Shown piece by piece: positions 9,873 through 19,621 of a stretch of 64,000 bases of DNA. Both the position numbers and the translations under genes were made by a program. Origin of the DNA: Phytophthora colocasiae (lineage: Eukaryota; Oomycota; Peronosporomycetes; Peronosporales; Peronosporaceae); NCBI GenBank assembly GCA_018806915.1, contig JAGKQI010000034.1, forward strand, positions 1,470,213-1,534,212, in the 5' to 3' direction. Within the stretch, counting starts at the first letter, position 1. Every line of letters begins with the position of its first letter. A model generated the notes under the pieces. It did not search any database. It saw nothing but the letters and a program-made list of their open reading frames with translations, and was not told where the DNA came from.

Positions 9873-10760
9873 CTATCCGAGAAACCCGACGCGTTCCAAT
9901 CTGTGCCCTGCCTTGACATCTCTATCCTTCTGTTCACGCAGAGCTTCTTGCAGCAGTTTAAATAGCTCCTTTGATCGTGCGCAGGCCTCGTCAATCATTT
10001 GCTGCATCTCCTCCATCTCAATGGCGCCAGTTCCGCTCTTTTGGACGCCGCAGACGTTCCCATCAGGGTTAACGGCCACGCTCATCTGCGCTGTTGTGCA
10101 CAGCTCCTCCTCCTGCAGCGGGTCCGTGATGAAATAGTCGCCGATCTTACTTAGAGTGACGCAGATTGGCCACTGCTGGGCCATCATGAGCTTACCGGCA
10201 GCTGGATCCGTGTCAACCTCGATGGTCTTGTCCTCACCCTCGACACCCACGAGCCGCACGGACGGAAAAACTGTGTCGTTTAATGCCGCGTAGATGGCCA
10301 TTGATATGATGTCTGGCAGGTTTCCGCTGGACTCGAACACCATCACGTCAATGCTGATGGACCACACGCTTTCGCCAGGGATGATACAGTACTTCTCGAG
10401 CTCAGCATTGGGGCACGAGCACAGAAGACGCGTCATCAGCTGCGATAGCTCCACGTTGAGCTCCTCCACTGCACGTCCATAGAGTTTGGCCGAGACGGAT
10501 GGACAGCAAGACACGGCCACCTGCACGATACCAGCGTTAGGCGCTTCAGGGAGAGGAGAAGCGACTTCCAGTTTCACGGACGCCAGCACATCAGTGCCGG
10601 ACGCCTCCAGGGAAGCGCGGGCCGAGCCGTTGGACTGAGCCAGCAGCGACGTCTCCAGGGACAAACTGCGGTACGAGAGACGGTCGCGTCCGTCTGCGCG
10701 CACGTCGGCGGCGACACCTTGGGCAATGTACTGCTTCTCGGACGCACTCACCTTGAGCAT
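9873..10760 (-). CDS. RRP42: Exosome complex component RRP42 (RNase PH-like)
   Basis: The ATG at 10760 ('MLKVSASEKQYIAQG') gives 295 aa, the usual size for RRP42/EXOSC7; an in-frame TTG lies upstream. The family N-terminus 'EKQYI..GV..D.R.DGR.R..YR' is clear. The first RNase PH fold covers 'DVLASVKLEVASPLPE' to 'LCSCPNAELEKYCIIPGESVW'. The second covers 'SIDVMVFESSGNLPDIISMAIYAALNDT', 'WPICVTLSKIG', 'ITDPLQEEE' and 'VAVNPDGNVCGVQKSG'. The protein is one of six barrel subunits of the nuclear/cytoplasmic 3'-5' RNA exosome. It lacks the phosphorolytic active-site residues and acts structurally. The gene is intronless and ends 78 bp from the convergent UFD1-like gene. Confidence 0.92.
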   Translation of the reverse strand: MLKVSASEKQYIAQGVAADVRADGRDRLSYRSLSLETSLLAQSNGSARASLEASGTDVLASVKLEVASPLPEAPNAGIVQVAVSCCPSVSAKLYGRAVEELNVELSQLMTRLLCSCPNAELEKYCIIPGESVWSISIDVMVFESSGNLPDIISMAIYAALNDTVFPSVRLVGVEGEDKTIEVDTDPAAGKLMMAQQWPICVTLSKIGDYFITDPLQEEELCTTAQMSVAVNPDGNVCGVQKSGTGAIEMEEMQQMIDEACARSKELFKLLQEALREQKDRDVKAGHRLERVGFLG

Positions 10761-10842
10761 CGTGACAATTTGAATGGACGAAGTGAACAATATGTCATCC
10801 TATATATAGTTAGATTCCGCTTCTATGCACACATCTCACCTA

Positions 10843-10897
10843 TATAGATCGATTTCAACTTCTTTGTGAATCACAAAGAAGTTGAAATCGATCTATA
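10843..10897. repeat. Perfect 27-bp inverted repeat with a 1-nt centre
   Basis: Bases 10843-10869 are exactly complementary to 10871-10897, giving a hairpin or cruciform with essentially no loop. It lies between the xylanase stop (10925) and the RRP42 start (10760), both genes on the minus strand. It could act in 3' end formation of the xylanase transcript, in RRP42 promoter architecture, or be a palindromic duplication scar. No downstream T-run supports a bacterial-type terminator. Confidence 0.9.
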
Positions 10898-10924
10898 ATT
10901 CACAAATTGTGATGCACACATGCC

Positions 10925-12095
10925 TCAACTCTGCCACGCCTTGGCGATACCATCGTAGGCGGCCTTGCGCACCAGTGGCGTGTTCTTGCCCTTTGGCTGA
11001 TACCACGGAAGTGGGGCCGACGAGGAGAGCCACGTGTAGGTATCTACAAAATCCCAGATCGTCACGCCAACGCACTTCGAGAGCTTCTTGCAAGCCAGCA
11101 CAGCATTTCTGTAGACAGCCACCTGCTTGTTTTGCTCGGATGCTGAAGGTGCGGTGGAGCTCGTCTTGACATCCAGCTCTGTGAGAGCCACGTCCAGTTT
11201 GAGAGCTTCAAAGCGGCGCATGTTGGAGATCTGGTCCGACGCCGAAGCCGTGTCCGAGTAGCTGAAGTGCGACTGGAAACCCACACCATTGATCTCAATG
11301 CCTGACGTAATCAAGGACTTGACCAGATTCAGCACGGCTGTCGACTTGGTGTTGATGGCGTTAGTGTTGTAGTCGTTGTAATAGAGCTTCGTCTTGAGCC
11401 CAAGTGACTTCTTGACGGCGCTGGCAGTCTTGAAGGCGGTGGAAATGTACTCCGTGCCCGTTTTGGTGTACCAGAATGACTTGCGGTACGATCCGTCATC
11501 ACCCATAGCTTCGTTCACGACGTCCCAGGCGTAGCACGAGTCGCCATAGTGCGTCATGACCTTAGTGATGTGGTTCGTCAGCGCCTTTAGCAAATCGGCC
11601 TTGCCGAGGTTTTGCACCCACGACGGAACCTGTTGATGCTGGAGAGAAGCGTCAGCAATAAAACCCCAGCGACAAGATCATGGTAACTTACCCAAACCAA
11701 AGTGTGACATCGGACTTTAGCCCCAGAGGCCTTTGCAGTAGCTACAATCTGGTCACCTTTCGTGAACGAGAAGTAGTTTTGTGAAGGTTCTGTGGCATCC
11801 CACTGCATATTCGCAGCGTTAGTGACAGCAAATATAACTGTAAGAACCCCGTGCTTCGTACCTTCATCGCGTTACCAGGAGTGATCATCCCGAACTCACT
11901 GCCATTCTTAAGCTGCTTGACGTAGTAGGGATCACTCAGCTCACCGTTGTCGGTAGCTGTGCCCATGTATCTACCCGTAGCTTTGGCCAGGTCGTTTAGT
12001 CCTTTGGTGCCCGTGTACGTGGACTTGATGATGGATTCGCCCCGAGCGGCAGCTAAGGAGAGCAGGCCCACAATCAAAGACGCGCCGAACTTCAT
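10925..12095 (-). CDS. Secreted GH10 endo-1,4-beta-xylanase, three exons
   Basis: Exons 12095-11862, 11802-11692 and 11638-10925 join in phase 0 across two GT-AG introns of 59 and 53 nt, giving 352 aa. The start 'MKFGASLIVGLLSLAAARG' is a typical signal peptide; upstream in-frame ATGs would bury it. GH10 hallmarks follow: 'GMITPGNAMK' joined to 'WDATEP', 'VRCHTLVW' joined to 'HQQVPSWV', the acid/base glutamate in 'AWDVVNEA', the nucleophile in 'LTELDVK', and the late motif 'GVTIWDFVDTYTW'. The enzyme cuts the beta-1,4-xylan backbone of plant hemicellulose in the apoplast. Both catalytic glutamates are present and the gene looks functional. Introns fall at strongly conserved GH10 motifs, which fixes the splice junctions well. 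Confidence 0.93.
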
Positions 12096-12574
12096 CGTTA
12101 GTGGAGACTGGACCTGGAGAATTGAAGAATGGTCTGCATCCTTGACTGCTTCGTGAGCCGATGTCACTGACATCCTGTCAGGCAATCGGACGACGATCAG
12201 CTGGCGAGTGCATTTTTTACCGTTCGCAAGGACATGCTGTGTACTGTACCGAGAATTGCTGTGACCCGTGACGACCGGATGAGCCAGGCCTCTTTCGCGC
12301 TTGTAACGCTGTCATGGAGCACCTCACGGCATCAGACAAAAACTGATGTACATGTTTTTTTAGAGAAGCACACGGAAGTTACTACAGGATGAATCTGCTC
12401 TACATGCACCCGTAACAGGATAAGTCTGTCTCTCTCTACATGTACAAGTTAGTTCGGTTACGTTATACCGATGCAGCAAAAATCTGCAGCTCGCTCACCT
12501 CTACAAGTTGTACACTCGAATCGTCCAGCAGCATCAGTTGTTTTTCACCTCTTAGTATTTTAAAGGGGTTCTCA
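12096..12574. other. Intergenic region upstream of the xylanase
   Basis: About 480 bp between two minus-strand genes. It should hold the xylanase promoter and the 3' region of the RS-rich gene. Small frames here are shadows of the neighbours. I see no clear repeat or RNA gene. Confidence 0.5.
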
Positions 12575-15500
12575 TTAGTAGTAAGTTCTTGAGAACGTGT
12601 GCGCTTCACGCCTGCTTCCTCCGTACTCTCGTCTTCCACGGCGATCCATTTCGTCCAGATACGTGCGTCGACTGCTGTCGAAACCATCGCCCTGAGCATA
12701 CGAGTCAACCCAGTTATTGTTACGTCTTCCTCCACCCCAACGTCCATCCGGTCGTGGTCGTGATCTCGATCTTGATCGTCGCCTATACTGCTCCTCATAC
12801 GGACGGCCACGGTAGTTCTCTTGTCGCTGGTAACATCGCTCGTCATACGTTTGCTGTCGACTTCCTGGCTTGCTATCCGCTGTCTCTGGGATAAATAAAG
12901 TGCTACTCTCAATTTCGCCTTCTTCTTGCTCTTCACCTTCTTCTTGTTCTTCACCGCTTTCAATCTCCTGCTCCGGTGGACATTTGTCTTGTATCACTGA
13001 AAACGTCGAGTGTTTATCACCTCCACTCGTGCTGTGTGAGCCTTGAATTTCTGCTGACGATAATCCTGCGCTCGATCTAGACACAGCTTCATTTCTGGAC
13101 CCACCACAGCTTCTGTTTGCTATCGCACCAAACTGCTGGTCGGGAAATAGTCCGGCCCTGGAGCGAGAGCCACTCCGTGATCTTGAGCGATACTCCGTTC
13201 CATATCGGCAGTACCCGTCATCTCGTTGAGCAGAAAGTAGACGATCATACCGCGAGTATTGGTGCACATGGCGCTGCCGGTCTTGTTGCAGACCTCCATA
13301 TTGTAACGACAGCGACGGAGGCTCCACTGGGCTTCGTTCAGTTGAGCAAGACCGCCTTGGTGTACGTCGACAGTCGACTCCATTCAACGGAGATGACCCT
13401 GAGCTGCTTGAAACACGATGTTTATCCACGCTTTTAAGCTCCAGAGGGTTTCCTGCATCATCACGGAACGAATACGATGCTCTTTCGGCATCCTCAAGGT
13501 TGTTGTAATGCAGGTACACACTACCCCCTCGAGCTTTCGTGATTCTTTGCCAATTTTCCCGGGGGATCTCACAATGTGGCTCTGACTTCTTGAACGTGTA
13601 GCGTTTGCCTAGTGACGCTGCAAATTCTTCTCGGTCGCGATCCTGGTTAAACCGTATGCCGGTAGACTTCCGTTCGAAACGCGCGGTTCTCATTATTAGT
13701 GTCGCTCGCCCACGCAGATGCTGCGGTACGAATTTTGTGCCATACATCCGTCGCTGATAAAATTCTCTATCCTCTGGCCGTTCAAAGCGAAGCATCTCAT
13801 AGCAGTTCAATTGATTCTCCATATCAAAATGTTCATCAGTCGTTGGGCTAGAAGTTGCTTTGGGTTTCGGGACCGTGAGCGAGACACCAAAATATGAGTT
13901 ACCAATCGAATGCTTGTCCTCAGCCATCTCGTGCTTCATCGCACCGTTCAGACGTGAAGCCAAATCAGGGAAAACTTTACCGTCGATATCACAAACCCCG
14001 TACCCTTGCACCTTGTCAATAGCTAGCGATGACTGTGCTGCCAGTTCAGCGGCAGCCAAAAGGATCGAGTTATGCATTTGTGCCACCCGCATAAACTCTT
14101 GATCCAGTGTTGACACGATGGAGCTTTTTACTGGAACTGGAAATTTTGTCCTCCTTCGCTGCAAGCGAACTGGCTCGCGGTCCGAAAGCTGCGGACTTGA
14201 TGCAGGAAACAGCAACATAACAGGAGTATTAGTGCTAACTGCACCGTTTTGACCAGCTGGGGTGTTGCGAGTCGCATCTTGAGGCTCAATCTTTCCGCCA
14301 GTATTTCTGACGGACCTCTTCGGGATCATGAACGGCACAGCTGTGACATCGCTAGTAGCCTTTCTTGGAATTGGTGTCAGATCCAGCAGCTCGTCTATCT
14401 TCTCGTCGTGGATCGTATTCTTATCAATATCTTGTGGTTTCCCTGCTTCGCTCTGGGCAGCAGGAGAATCCACTTCACCTTCTTCTTTAATCTCTTTGGC
14501 TGTTTTTGTGTTTTGGCACTGCTCTTGAATTTCTGATGGCTTCTCTTTGCCTTCAGACTCGCTAACATCAACAGAATCTTGAACAAAGCGAGTATCAGCT
14601 GCATTTCTAGCCTGTGAAGTCACTGTAGCCTCATCTTTCTTGTCATTCGTTGTCCTGAAGGGCTTCACGCGCGCTGTTCCTTCCCCAGCACCACTCTCAG
14701 GCACATCGTTCTGACGCTCCAGCTTTTGTCTTTTGAAAATCAATTTACCATGGTTTTCCACCTCCGCCCCTAGAACGTGAAGTGCTTCTTCCATTCGTTC
14801 CTGGCGCCTCGTTTTCTTGGAATCAGCAGGTTGAGGTCGGTTCAGTGTTGATTTGGCTTTCATTGCACCGCTGTGCAGTCGCTCGAGCCCTGGCTTCCGT
14901 GCTGTAGCTTCCGTCTTGGAGGGCAGTTGGTCTTGGTGTCCGCCCGTTGTAATTTCGTCATTGTTAGCGGCTACTTCTGCAGCCGCACCCGCAGGCGCTT
15001 TCTTTCTCATCCGCCCACGCTGGTTTCTACTTAGCCTTGCTATCTCGGACAGCTCCTGACGTCTCAACTTAATAGCTTGAAGTATCTCGTACTCACCTGT
15101 AGCAATTCGACGAGCTCGCAACTTCTTCATCCTCCGTCGTCGCGCCGCTGCAGCCTTAACTTTGGTCGGGTCCTTGAGGTGCAGCTCCAAAACCTTGTCC
15201 TTGTTACTGATGGTTTTGGCAGCTTCCAGTTTGGAGTGAGGTCTTCTCCTTGGCGAGAAGCTGTCAACGTTCTTCAGCTTTCCTCGACGTTTCTCTTCTC
15301 TGTCTCCACTTATTGCGTTTACTGATGACGCCACGCGATTCGCCCCCGGAATGTTTTTACCACGCGGACGGTGCAGTTCTTGAGTCCCTGGTATATGTCC
15401 GCTGTTGTTGCCATTACCTCGACCTTTATGGTTATCTCTCACGCGACCCTCATTCATCTGCTGCTCCATCTTTTTATCGATCTCGACATTTTGGCAATTG

Positions 15501-15688
15501 TTCTGTCTTGCTGTAGCCCTTGGCTGCTCCGAAGAGCTTTTCCTGCGCTTCTTGCCGACAATCTTGGTGGAAGGGACCGGTTCATGCTGCGGCGAAGCGT
15601 CCGACGAATCCCCATTGATACTCAGTAAACTTTTGAGCGTAGTGGTCTTCTTACTTGGCGCACTGGGGTTCGCGCTAGCTGCTGCCAT
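12575..15688 (-). CDS. RS/basic-rich nuclear-type protein of 1,037 aa, unrecognised
   Basis: The ATG at 15688 ('MAAASANPSAPSKK') opens one uninterrupted frame. The N-terminal 400 residues are low-complexity and basic, with several nuclear-localisation-like clusters ('KKRRKSSS', 'RRRRMKKLRARR'). A better conserved central block (about 510-760) includes 'TLDQEFMRVAQMHNSILLAAAELAAQSS', 'DREFYQRRMYGTKFVPQHLRG' and an RRM-like strand-helix ('GGSVYLHYNNLEDAERA'). The C-terminus has an acidic 'EEQEEGEEQEEGE' stretch and Arg/Ser dipeptides ('RRRSRSRSRPRP'). This composition is typical of pre-mRNA processing factors, so a splicing or nuclear RNA role is inferred; no named family is recognised. No break or intron is apparent. 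Confidence 0.65.
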   Translation of the reverse strand: MAAASANPSAPSKKTTTLKSLLSINGDSSDASPQHEPVPSTKIVGKKRRKSSSEQPRATARQNNCQNVEIDKKMEQQMNEGRVRDNHKGRGNGNNSGHIPGTQELHRPRGKNIPGANRVASSVNAISGDREEKRRGKLKNVDSFSPRRRPHSKLEAAKTISNKDKVLELHLKDPTKVKAAAARRRRMKKLRARRIATGEYEILQAIKLRRQELSEIARLSRNQRGRMRKKAPAGAAAEVAANNDEITTGGHQDQLPSKTEATARKPGLERLHSGAMKAKSTLNRPQPADSKKTRRQERMEEALHVLGAEVENHGKLIFKRQKLERQNDVPESGAGEGTARVKPFRTTNDKKDEATVTSQARNAADTRFVQDSVDVSESEGKEKPSEIQEQCQNTKTAKEIKEEGEVDSPAAQSEAGKPQDIDKNTIHDEKIDELLDLTPIPRKATSDVTAVPFMIPKRSVRNTGGKIEPQDATRNTPAGQNGAVSTNTPVMLLFPASSPQLSDREPVRLQRRRTKFPVPVKSSIVSTLDQEFMRVAQMHNSILLAAAELAAQSSLAIDKVQGYGVCDIDGKVFPDLASRLNGAMKHEMAEDKHSIGNSYFGVSLTVPKPKATSSPTTDEHFDMENQLNCYEMLRFERPEDREFYQRRMYGTKFVPQHLRGRATLIMRTARFERKSTGIRFNQDRDREEFAASLGKRYTFKKSEPHCEIPRENWQRITKARGGSVYLHYNNLEDAERASYSFRDDAGNPLELKSVDKHRVSSSSGSSPLNGVDCRRTPRRSCSTERSPVEPPSLSLQYGGLQQDRQRHVHQYSRYDRLLSAQRDDGYCRYGTEYRSRSRSGSRSRAGLFPDQQFGAIANRSCGGSRNEAVSRSSAGLSSAEIQGSHSTSGGDKHSTFSVIQDKCPPEQEIESGEEQEEGEEQEEGEIESSTLFIPETADSKPGSRQQTYDERCYQRQENYRGRPYEEQYRRRSRSRSRPRPDGRWGGGRRNNNWVDSYAQGDGFDSSRRTYLDEMDRRGRREYGGSRREAHTFSRTYY

Positions 15689-15825
15689 TATTCTACGCTT
15701 ATGTAAAACGGGTTAACTCTTACTCTCAAGTGGAAACCCGTTAAAAATGAAAACACCAAACGCACTCTGATTGGCTGATAAGTTTGGTAATTAGAACCAG
15801 GAACGAGTGTGTGAGACGCTCCGAA

Positions 15826-16081
15826 TAGCTTCGTCAAGTGGAAAACCGACTACGACGACCTCGATGATGATGACTTGGAGGAAGTGAGAGGGTTTGGAGA
15901 TGCTCTGAAGAAGCTTAACTCCGTTACGGCTGTGAAGAAGTCTGCGAAAAAGACTGCAGAGCACTCTTGCCGACAATCTTGGTGGAAGGGACCGGTTTGT
16001 ACAAAGATCAAGGAACCCTGAAGGATGCGGCTGACTACCAGAAATGCTCGACAAGGCGAGAGAGATGGTCAACAAGGACTA
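15826..16081 (+). pseudogene. Frameshifted remnant of an unrecognised gene
   Basis: Plus-strand coding sense is visible in pieces. One frame reads 'NSFVKWKTDYDDLDDDDLEE' and 'FGDALKKLNSV'. After about 15965 a second frame reads 'LPTILVEGTGLYKDQGTL' and 'KDAADYQK'. A third frame finishes with 'MLDKAREMVNKD' and TAA at 16081. So at least two frameshifts interrupt it and there is no start. Bases 15965-15997 are identical to 15550-15582 inside the RS-rich gene. I do not recognise the family. Confidence 0.5.
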
Positions 16082-16680
16082 AGCACAGGCTATCCTTCGA
16101 CACTGGCTACTAGAAACCATTTTAGTTCGTGGAACAGTGTGTGCTGGTGGTGGTGGTAGTGAGGGGGACTGAATGTCGAAATGTTAACCTTTCATTGCAT
16201 TCTAACGGCACATCTAATCGACCTCCCCAATGTTCCTTTGTTCACACTGCATCGATATTTGCTGAAACTCGAGGTAGACGTCGTTTAGGGGCTGTATGTC
16301 AACTCAAACAGCTAGTGACCCAGTTACCTCAAGCCTATCCCTGCTGTATTTGAGTTGAGATGGGTGGTGGTGACAGCCATTTCAAGGCTTGGGCGATGTT
16401 TGTTGGGCCTCATCTAACTGCAGATCAAGTGGTGGACGTGTTGGAGCAAGTGTGGCGTCTTTCCCGCGGCAGAAAAAAACGGTATTTGCGGATGATGAGG
16501 GTGCTCAAGAAGCTACAGTGCTTTCGGTTGCGTGATGCAGCCGCTGTTGTTGATCATTCTCGTCGTTTTGACGAAATGCTGTCCGATGCAGTAGCACGCA
16601 TTAGATTTTGGTTTACGATGGCTCAACTGCATCTGCTTGCGTCTGTGCTGATGCCGCGCTGCTTCGCTGTCTGTTCTTCC
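16082..16680. other. No supported gene
   Basis: Apart from a 109-codon frame at 16360-16689 (+) without recognisable motifs, overlapping an opposite-strand remnant, I see nothing here that can be supported as a gene. Confidence 0.4.
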
Positions 16681-16990
16681 TTGAGTTGAGCTTCTTTTTC
16701 GTCCCAGTCACTAATTAGCGCCGCAATATTCTGAAGCAGAACTTCGCGCTCTGCATACTCCTCTACTGACCCCGACTTGCGCATCGATTGACACCGGTCC
16801 GCTTTGTACTGGTTAGTGAAGTGGGTACGCTTCGCGGTTCCAGGTTTCTTTAAGCAATCGACTTAGGCCTCAAGCTCTGTGTTAGCTGCATTGCCAACTT
16901 GTTCACCTCCAGTCGAGAGGCCCTGCTGCTCTTCAGACTGGCTGGACATCATGGATTCCTGGAGACGCTGGTGCTTGCGATGCTAACTGG
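16681..16990 (-). pseudogene. Degenerate charged helical protein fragment, possibly a Harbinger companion
   Basis: The minus strand reads 'HRKHQRLQESMMSSQSEEQQ', an in-frame stop, then 'KRTHFTNQYKADRCQSMRKSG', 'EEYAEREVLLQNIAALISDW' and 'DEKEAQLKEE'. This helical, charged tail resembles Myb/SANT-like proteins seen near Harbinger transposases in oomycetes, which would fit the transposase fragment 200 bp away. That link is recalled loosely and is uncertain. Confidence 0.3.
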
Positions 16991-17050
16991 AAATGAAGCT
17001 GAAATATGCGGCTGAACTCCGAAAATAGAGAGGTTTCTAAGTTCAGTCCG

Positions 17051-17087
17051 CATCCTTATCCATACCATATTGATGTGGATAAGGATG
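17051..17087. repeat. 12-bp perfect inverted repeat
   Basis: CATCCTTATCCA at 17051-17062 pairs with 17076-17087 around a 13-nt loop, just upstream of the Harbinger transposase fragment. It may be an element-end subrepeat or a regulatory hairpin. Confidence 0.7.
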
Positions 17088-17188
17088 AGCTGTTATTGGA
17101 GTTTTAGCTGAGGGAGGATCCGCATCCGTAAAATCACACTCACAACAGGATCGAGAAGAGCTCGCCAAGATGACCACCAACGACGATT

Positions 17189-17622
17189 ATGGGGATGTCG
17201 AAAGCGATTGTACCAATACTGTGGAGGCGCGGGAAGAGACGTGCGGCTCTATACGAAGCCATCGCATTGATTGTGGAGCATCCTTTGGTTCCAGCAACAC
17301 GTTTGGATTTGGACGAATTCAGCGACGCAGATTGTAAAGTTGCATTTCGTTTCAACCGGAGCGACATTGAAGCTCTCGTGGTCCATCTACGCCTGCCGGA
17401 GGTTATAATCACTGAAACTGGCGACCGCTTCACGAGCACTGAGGCCCTAGCCATCGTACTTTACCGTCTTGCCTATCCTGTCCGGTATGTTAGCATGATT
17501 CGAGTGTTCGGCCGCTCAAAGTCGTCGCTTTGTCGTCTCTACGTTACAACTATCGACATCCTCTTCGATAGGTGGGGAATCCACTTGTACATGCCTCGTA
17601 AATTGGTTGCGGCGAGGATCCA
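17189..17622 (+). pseudogene. PIF/Harbinger-type transposase N-terminal fragment
   Basis: The frame encodes 'ALYEAIALIVEHPLVPATRL', 'FRFNRSDIEALVVHLRLPE', 'STEALAIVLYRLAYPVRYVS' and 'VFGRSKSSLCRLY', the helical region that precedes the nuclease core in Harbinger (DDE_4) transposases. All DDE residues are missing because an LTR begins at 17623, and the frame then runs meaninglessly to 17788. I did not find the 3' remainder elsewhere in the window. Confidence 0.6.
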
Positions 17623-18027
17623 TGTAACGGGGTTACACGGCGCTGCGCGCCTTGGCTACAATAGGTGTGGTATACACCATCCAGGTCACAAGTCACAAAT
17701 CCGTGTACGACACATAGTGTTTCTCACACGTCACATATGTAGCCAGTTGCTGGCAGTTAGCCACACATTGCATTTGATTAGGATTTAGTATGTTAGATAC
17801 TAAATCCGTTACATTCAGGACTAGGGCAATAAAATAAATAAAAATCAGTTTGCATTTTACATAATTAGTGTTAGATCCTTTATTATAGGGACACTGATTG
17901 TGGTAGTCCCGTATTTAGTGGATTACTTGGTTCTTGTATAGAACCGAAGGCTAGTGCCTTGCAAGCAGGACTCTACGAGTCAACTAAACTTCCTCTGTGT
18001 CGTGTACACCTACGCAGCCCCGCTGCA
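17623..18027 (+). repeat. LTR of gypsy element X, variant U3
   Basis: It begins TGTAACGGGG, ends CCCCGCTGCA and is 405 bp. From about 17770 it closely follows the LTR at 25016-25439, but the first 150 bp differ almost entirely and lack the 41-bp U3 repeats. It interrupts the Harbinger fragment. Confidence 0.85.
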
Positions 18028-18029
18028 TC

Positions 18030-18038
18030 TGGTAGCAC
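18030..18038 (+). promoter_or_regulatory. tRNA primer binding site of element X
   Basis: TGGTAGCAC starts two bases after the LTR, as expected for a site complementary to a tRNA 3' end (...GTGCTACCA). The same word follows the LTR at 25442-25450. Which tRNA primes cannot be fixed from nine bases. Confidence 0.6.
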
Positions 18039-18084
18039 TTGTAGTCAATCCAACTCCTGAGTTGAAGACTGTTTCTCTGTGAGA

Positions 18085-19056
18085 ATGGAGCCAGAAGCAT
18101 ACGCTCACCTGACTCCGAGTCAGCGGGACACGCTTAACAAGCTTACGTCCTTGCTGGGCCCTGAAGGTATGGCGCACCTTGCGTCTCAAGGGCCGGAGGC
18201 CGTCAACGCGCGCCTGGAGGCATTTGCCTCGTACGAGAACGCTCTCGTTGAGCACATTCAGCGGAATGTAAAAGGAGTTAACCCCGCTCCGAGAGCTAAG
18301 CCCGTCACGCTCAGCGTGAAGACCTTTCACGGGCACGAAGGAGAGAACCTCCTACTGTGGACCCGAGAGGTCGAAATGGCCATGGGGGCCGCTATGCTCC
18401 AGTTGGAAGGCCAACGCGTGGCGTTCGCCATCTCTAAGCTCGAAGGTCGAGCACGAGAGTGGGCCTTGACGTCTGGGACGTCGGTAGAAATGGCCTTCCC
18501 CACTTGGGGTGAGCTTAAGGCCAAGCTTACGCAAGTGTTTGCTCCACCTAACCAGGCGTATCGCGTGCGGTCACGCTTCCTTGCTTGCCGACAGGGCAAG
18601 AAGGACCTAGTGGACTATGTCCAAGAGCTGCGCACGCTCATTGCCGGCATGGCTGCCGACCCTCTACCTGAGGTGGTCACCGTGACTATCTTCATGGAAG
18701 GTTTGAGAGCTGGCGTGGCCAGGACGGAGGCATTCCGTCAGAATCCTCGCACCTTCGAGGACGCTGTCAGCGTGGCATTGAATGCTGAACACAACTTTAA
18801 GTTGTCGAGGGTCGGTGCTAACAGCACAGGGTCCGGGGGGACCGAGCCCATGGACCTCAGCTATGCTGAAGATGAAGTAGCCGAGCTACGAGCTGCGGTG
18901 CAGCGTATGAGCACTCGTCGGTGCCACACGTGTGGTAGTCCCACACATCTGAGGCCCAACTGCCCTCTGCGCAAAGAGCGCGCCGGCCAAACTGGTCGCA
19001 ACCCTGCCGCGGGTCCCGCTTCGGGCTCTGCCCAGGGAAACGACGGCTCCCAGTAG
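18085..19056 (+). CDS. gag: Gag polyprotein of gypsy element X
   Basis: The ATG at 18085 ('[15 protein letters not shown]') gives 323 aa. The retrotransposon gag helical region is clear ('[17 protein letters not shown]', '[20 protein letters not shown]', '[16 protein letters not shown]', '[11 protein letters not shown]'). One zinc knuckle CX2CX4HX4C ([14 protein letters not shown]) begins at about residue 280. Gag forms the virus-like particle and packages element RNA. The frame is intact and about 95% like the copy at 25497. A -1 frameshift signal sits just before the stop. Confidence 0.92.
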   Translation: MEPEAYAHLTPSQRDTLNKLTSLLGPEGMAHLASQGPEAVNARLEAFASYENALVEHIQRNVKGVNPAPRAKPVTLSVKTFHGHEGENLLLWTREVEMAMGAAMLQLEGQRVAFAISKLEGRAREWALTSGTSVEMAFPTWGELKAKLTQVFAPPNQAYRVRSRFLACRQGKKDLVDYVQELRTLIAGMAADPLPEVVTVTIFMEGLRAGVARTEAFRQNPRTFEDAVSVALNAEHNFKLSRVGANSTGSGGTEPMDLSYAEDEVAELRAAVQRMSTRRCHTCGSPTHLRPNCPLRKERAGQTGRNPAAGPASGSAQGNDGSQ

Positions 19057-19076
19057 ACGCGGGGCGGTCTACTGGG
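19035..19076 (+). promoter_or_regulatory. Predicted -1 ribosomal frameshift signal, element X
   Basis: The heptamer GGGAAAC at 19035-19041 lies in gag frame as G GGA AAC. A 7-nt spacer follows, then a perfect 10-bp stem (19049-19058 with 19067-19076) and an 8-nt G-rich loop. Shifting -1 here leads straight into the pol frame, whose first codons are CGA CGG CTC. The gag stop (TAG) lies within the 5' arm of the stem. Confidence 0.8.
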
Positions 19077-19197
19077 GAAGAACTGAGTTCTGCAGTGCGT
19101 GAGAGGCACTGGGGCTCAGCCCCGAAGAGCTCCGTGCTCTTGAACACGGAACGTGTGAGCAAGCAGGGCTTGCTGGTCGTCCAGGTGGACGTGAAGG

Positions 19198-19621
19198 TGC
19201 AGCGGGGCTGCGTAGGTGTGCACGGCACAGAGGAAGTTTAGTTGACTCGTAGAGTCCTGCTTGCAAGGCACTAGCCTTCGGTTCTATACAAGAACCAAGT
19301 AGTCCACTAAATACGGGACTCACAGAGTCAGTGTCCCTATAACAAAGGGACTAACACTAACTATGTAAAATGCAAACTGATTTTTATTGACTTTATTGCC
19401 CTAATCCTAAATGTAACGGATTTAGTATCTAGCATACTAAATCCTAATCAAAATGCAACGTGAGGCTCTGAGGCCATCTACGTATCTACTCGTGTGTGCC
19501 ACACCATTATGTACCCACATAAATGTATCCATGAGTGTCACACACCATTGTGTACCCACATAAATGTATCCACGTGTGTCACACCACCAACGAGAAACAT
19601 TCGTGTAACATCCCCGTTACA
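19198..19621 (-). repeat. LTR in minus orientation inside element X
   Basis: A 424-bp LTR, as far as I can read identical to 25016-25439 but reversed. Its end abuts GAAGG of gag-pol at 19197. On the other side is a purine tract at 19622-19633 (minus strand GGTGGGGGAGAG), the expected polypurine primer of the 3' LTR. Confidence 0.92.

Noticed and set aside
12463..12963. 166-codon minus-strand frame in another phase
   Set aside because: Shadow of the Arg/Ser-rich end of the 12575-15688 gene.
16360..16689. Plus-strand frame of 109 codons
   Set aside because: No motif, and it overlaps an opposite-strand remnant that reads better.
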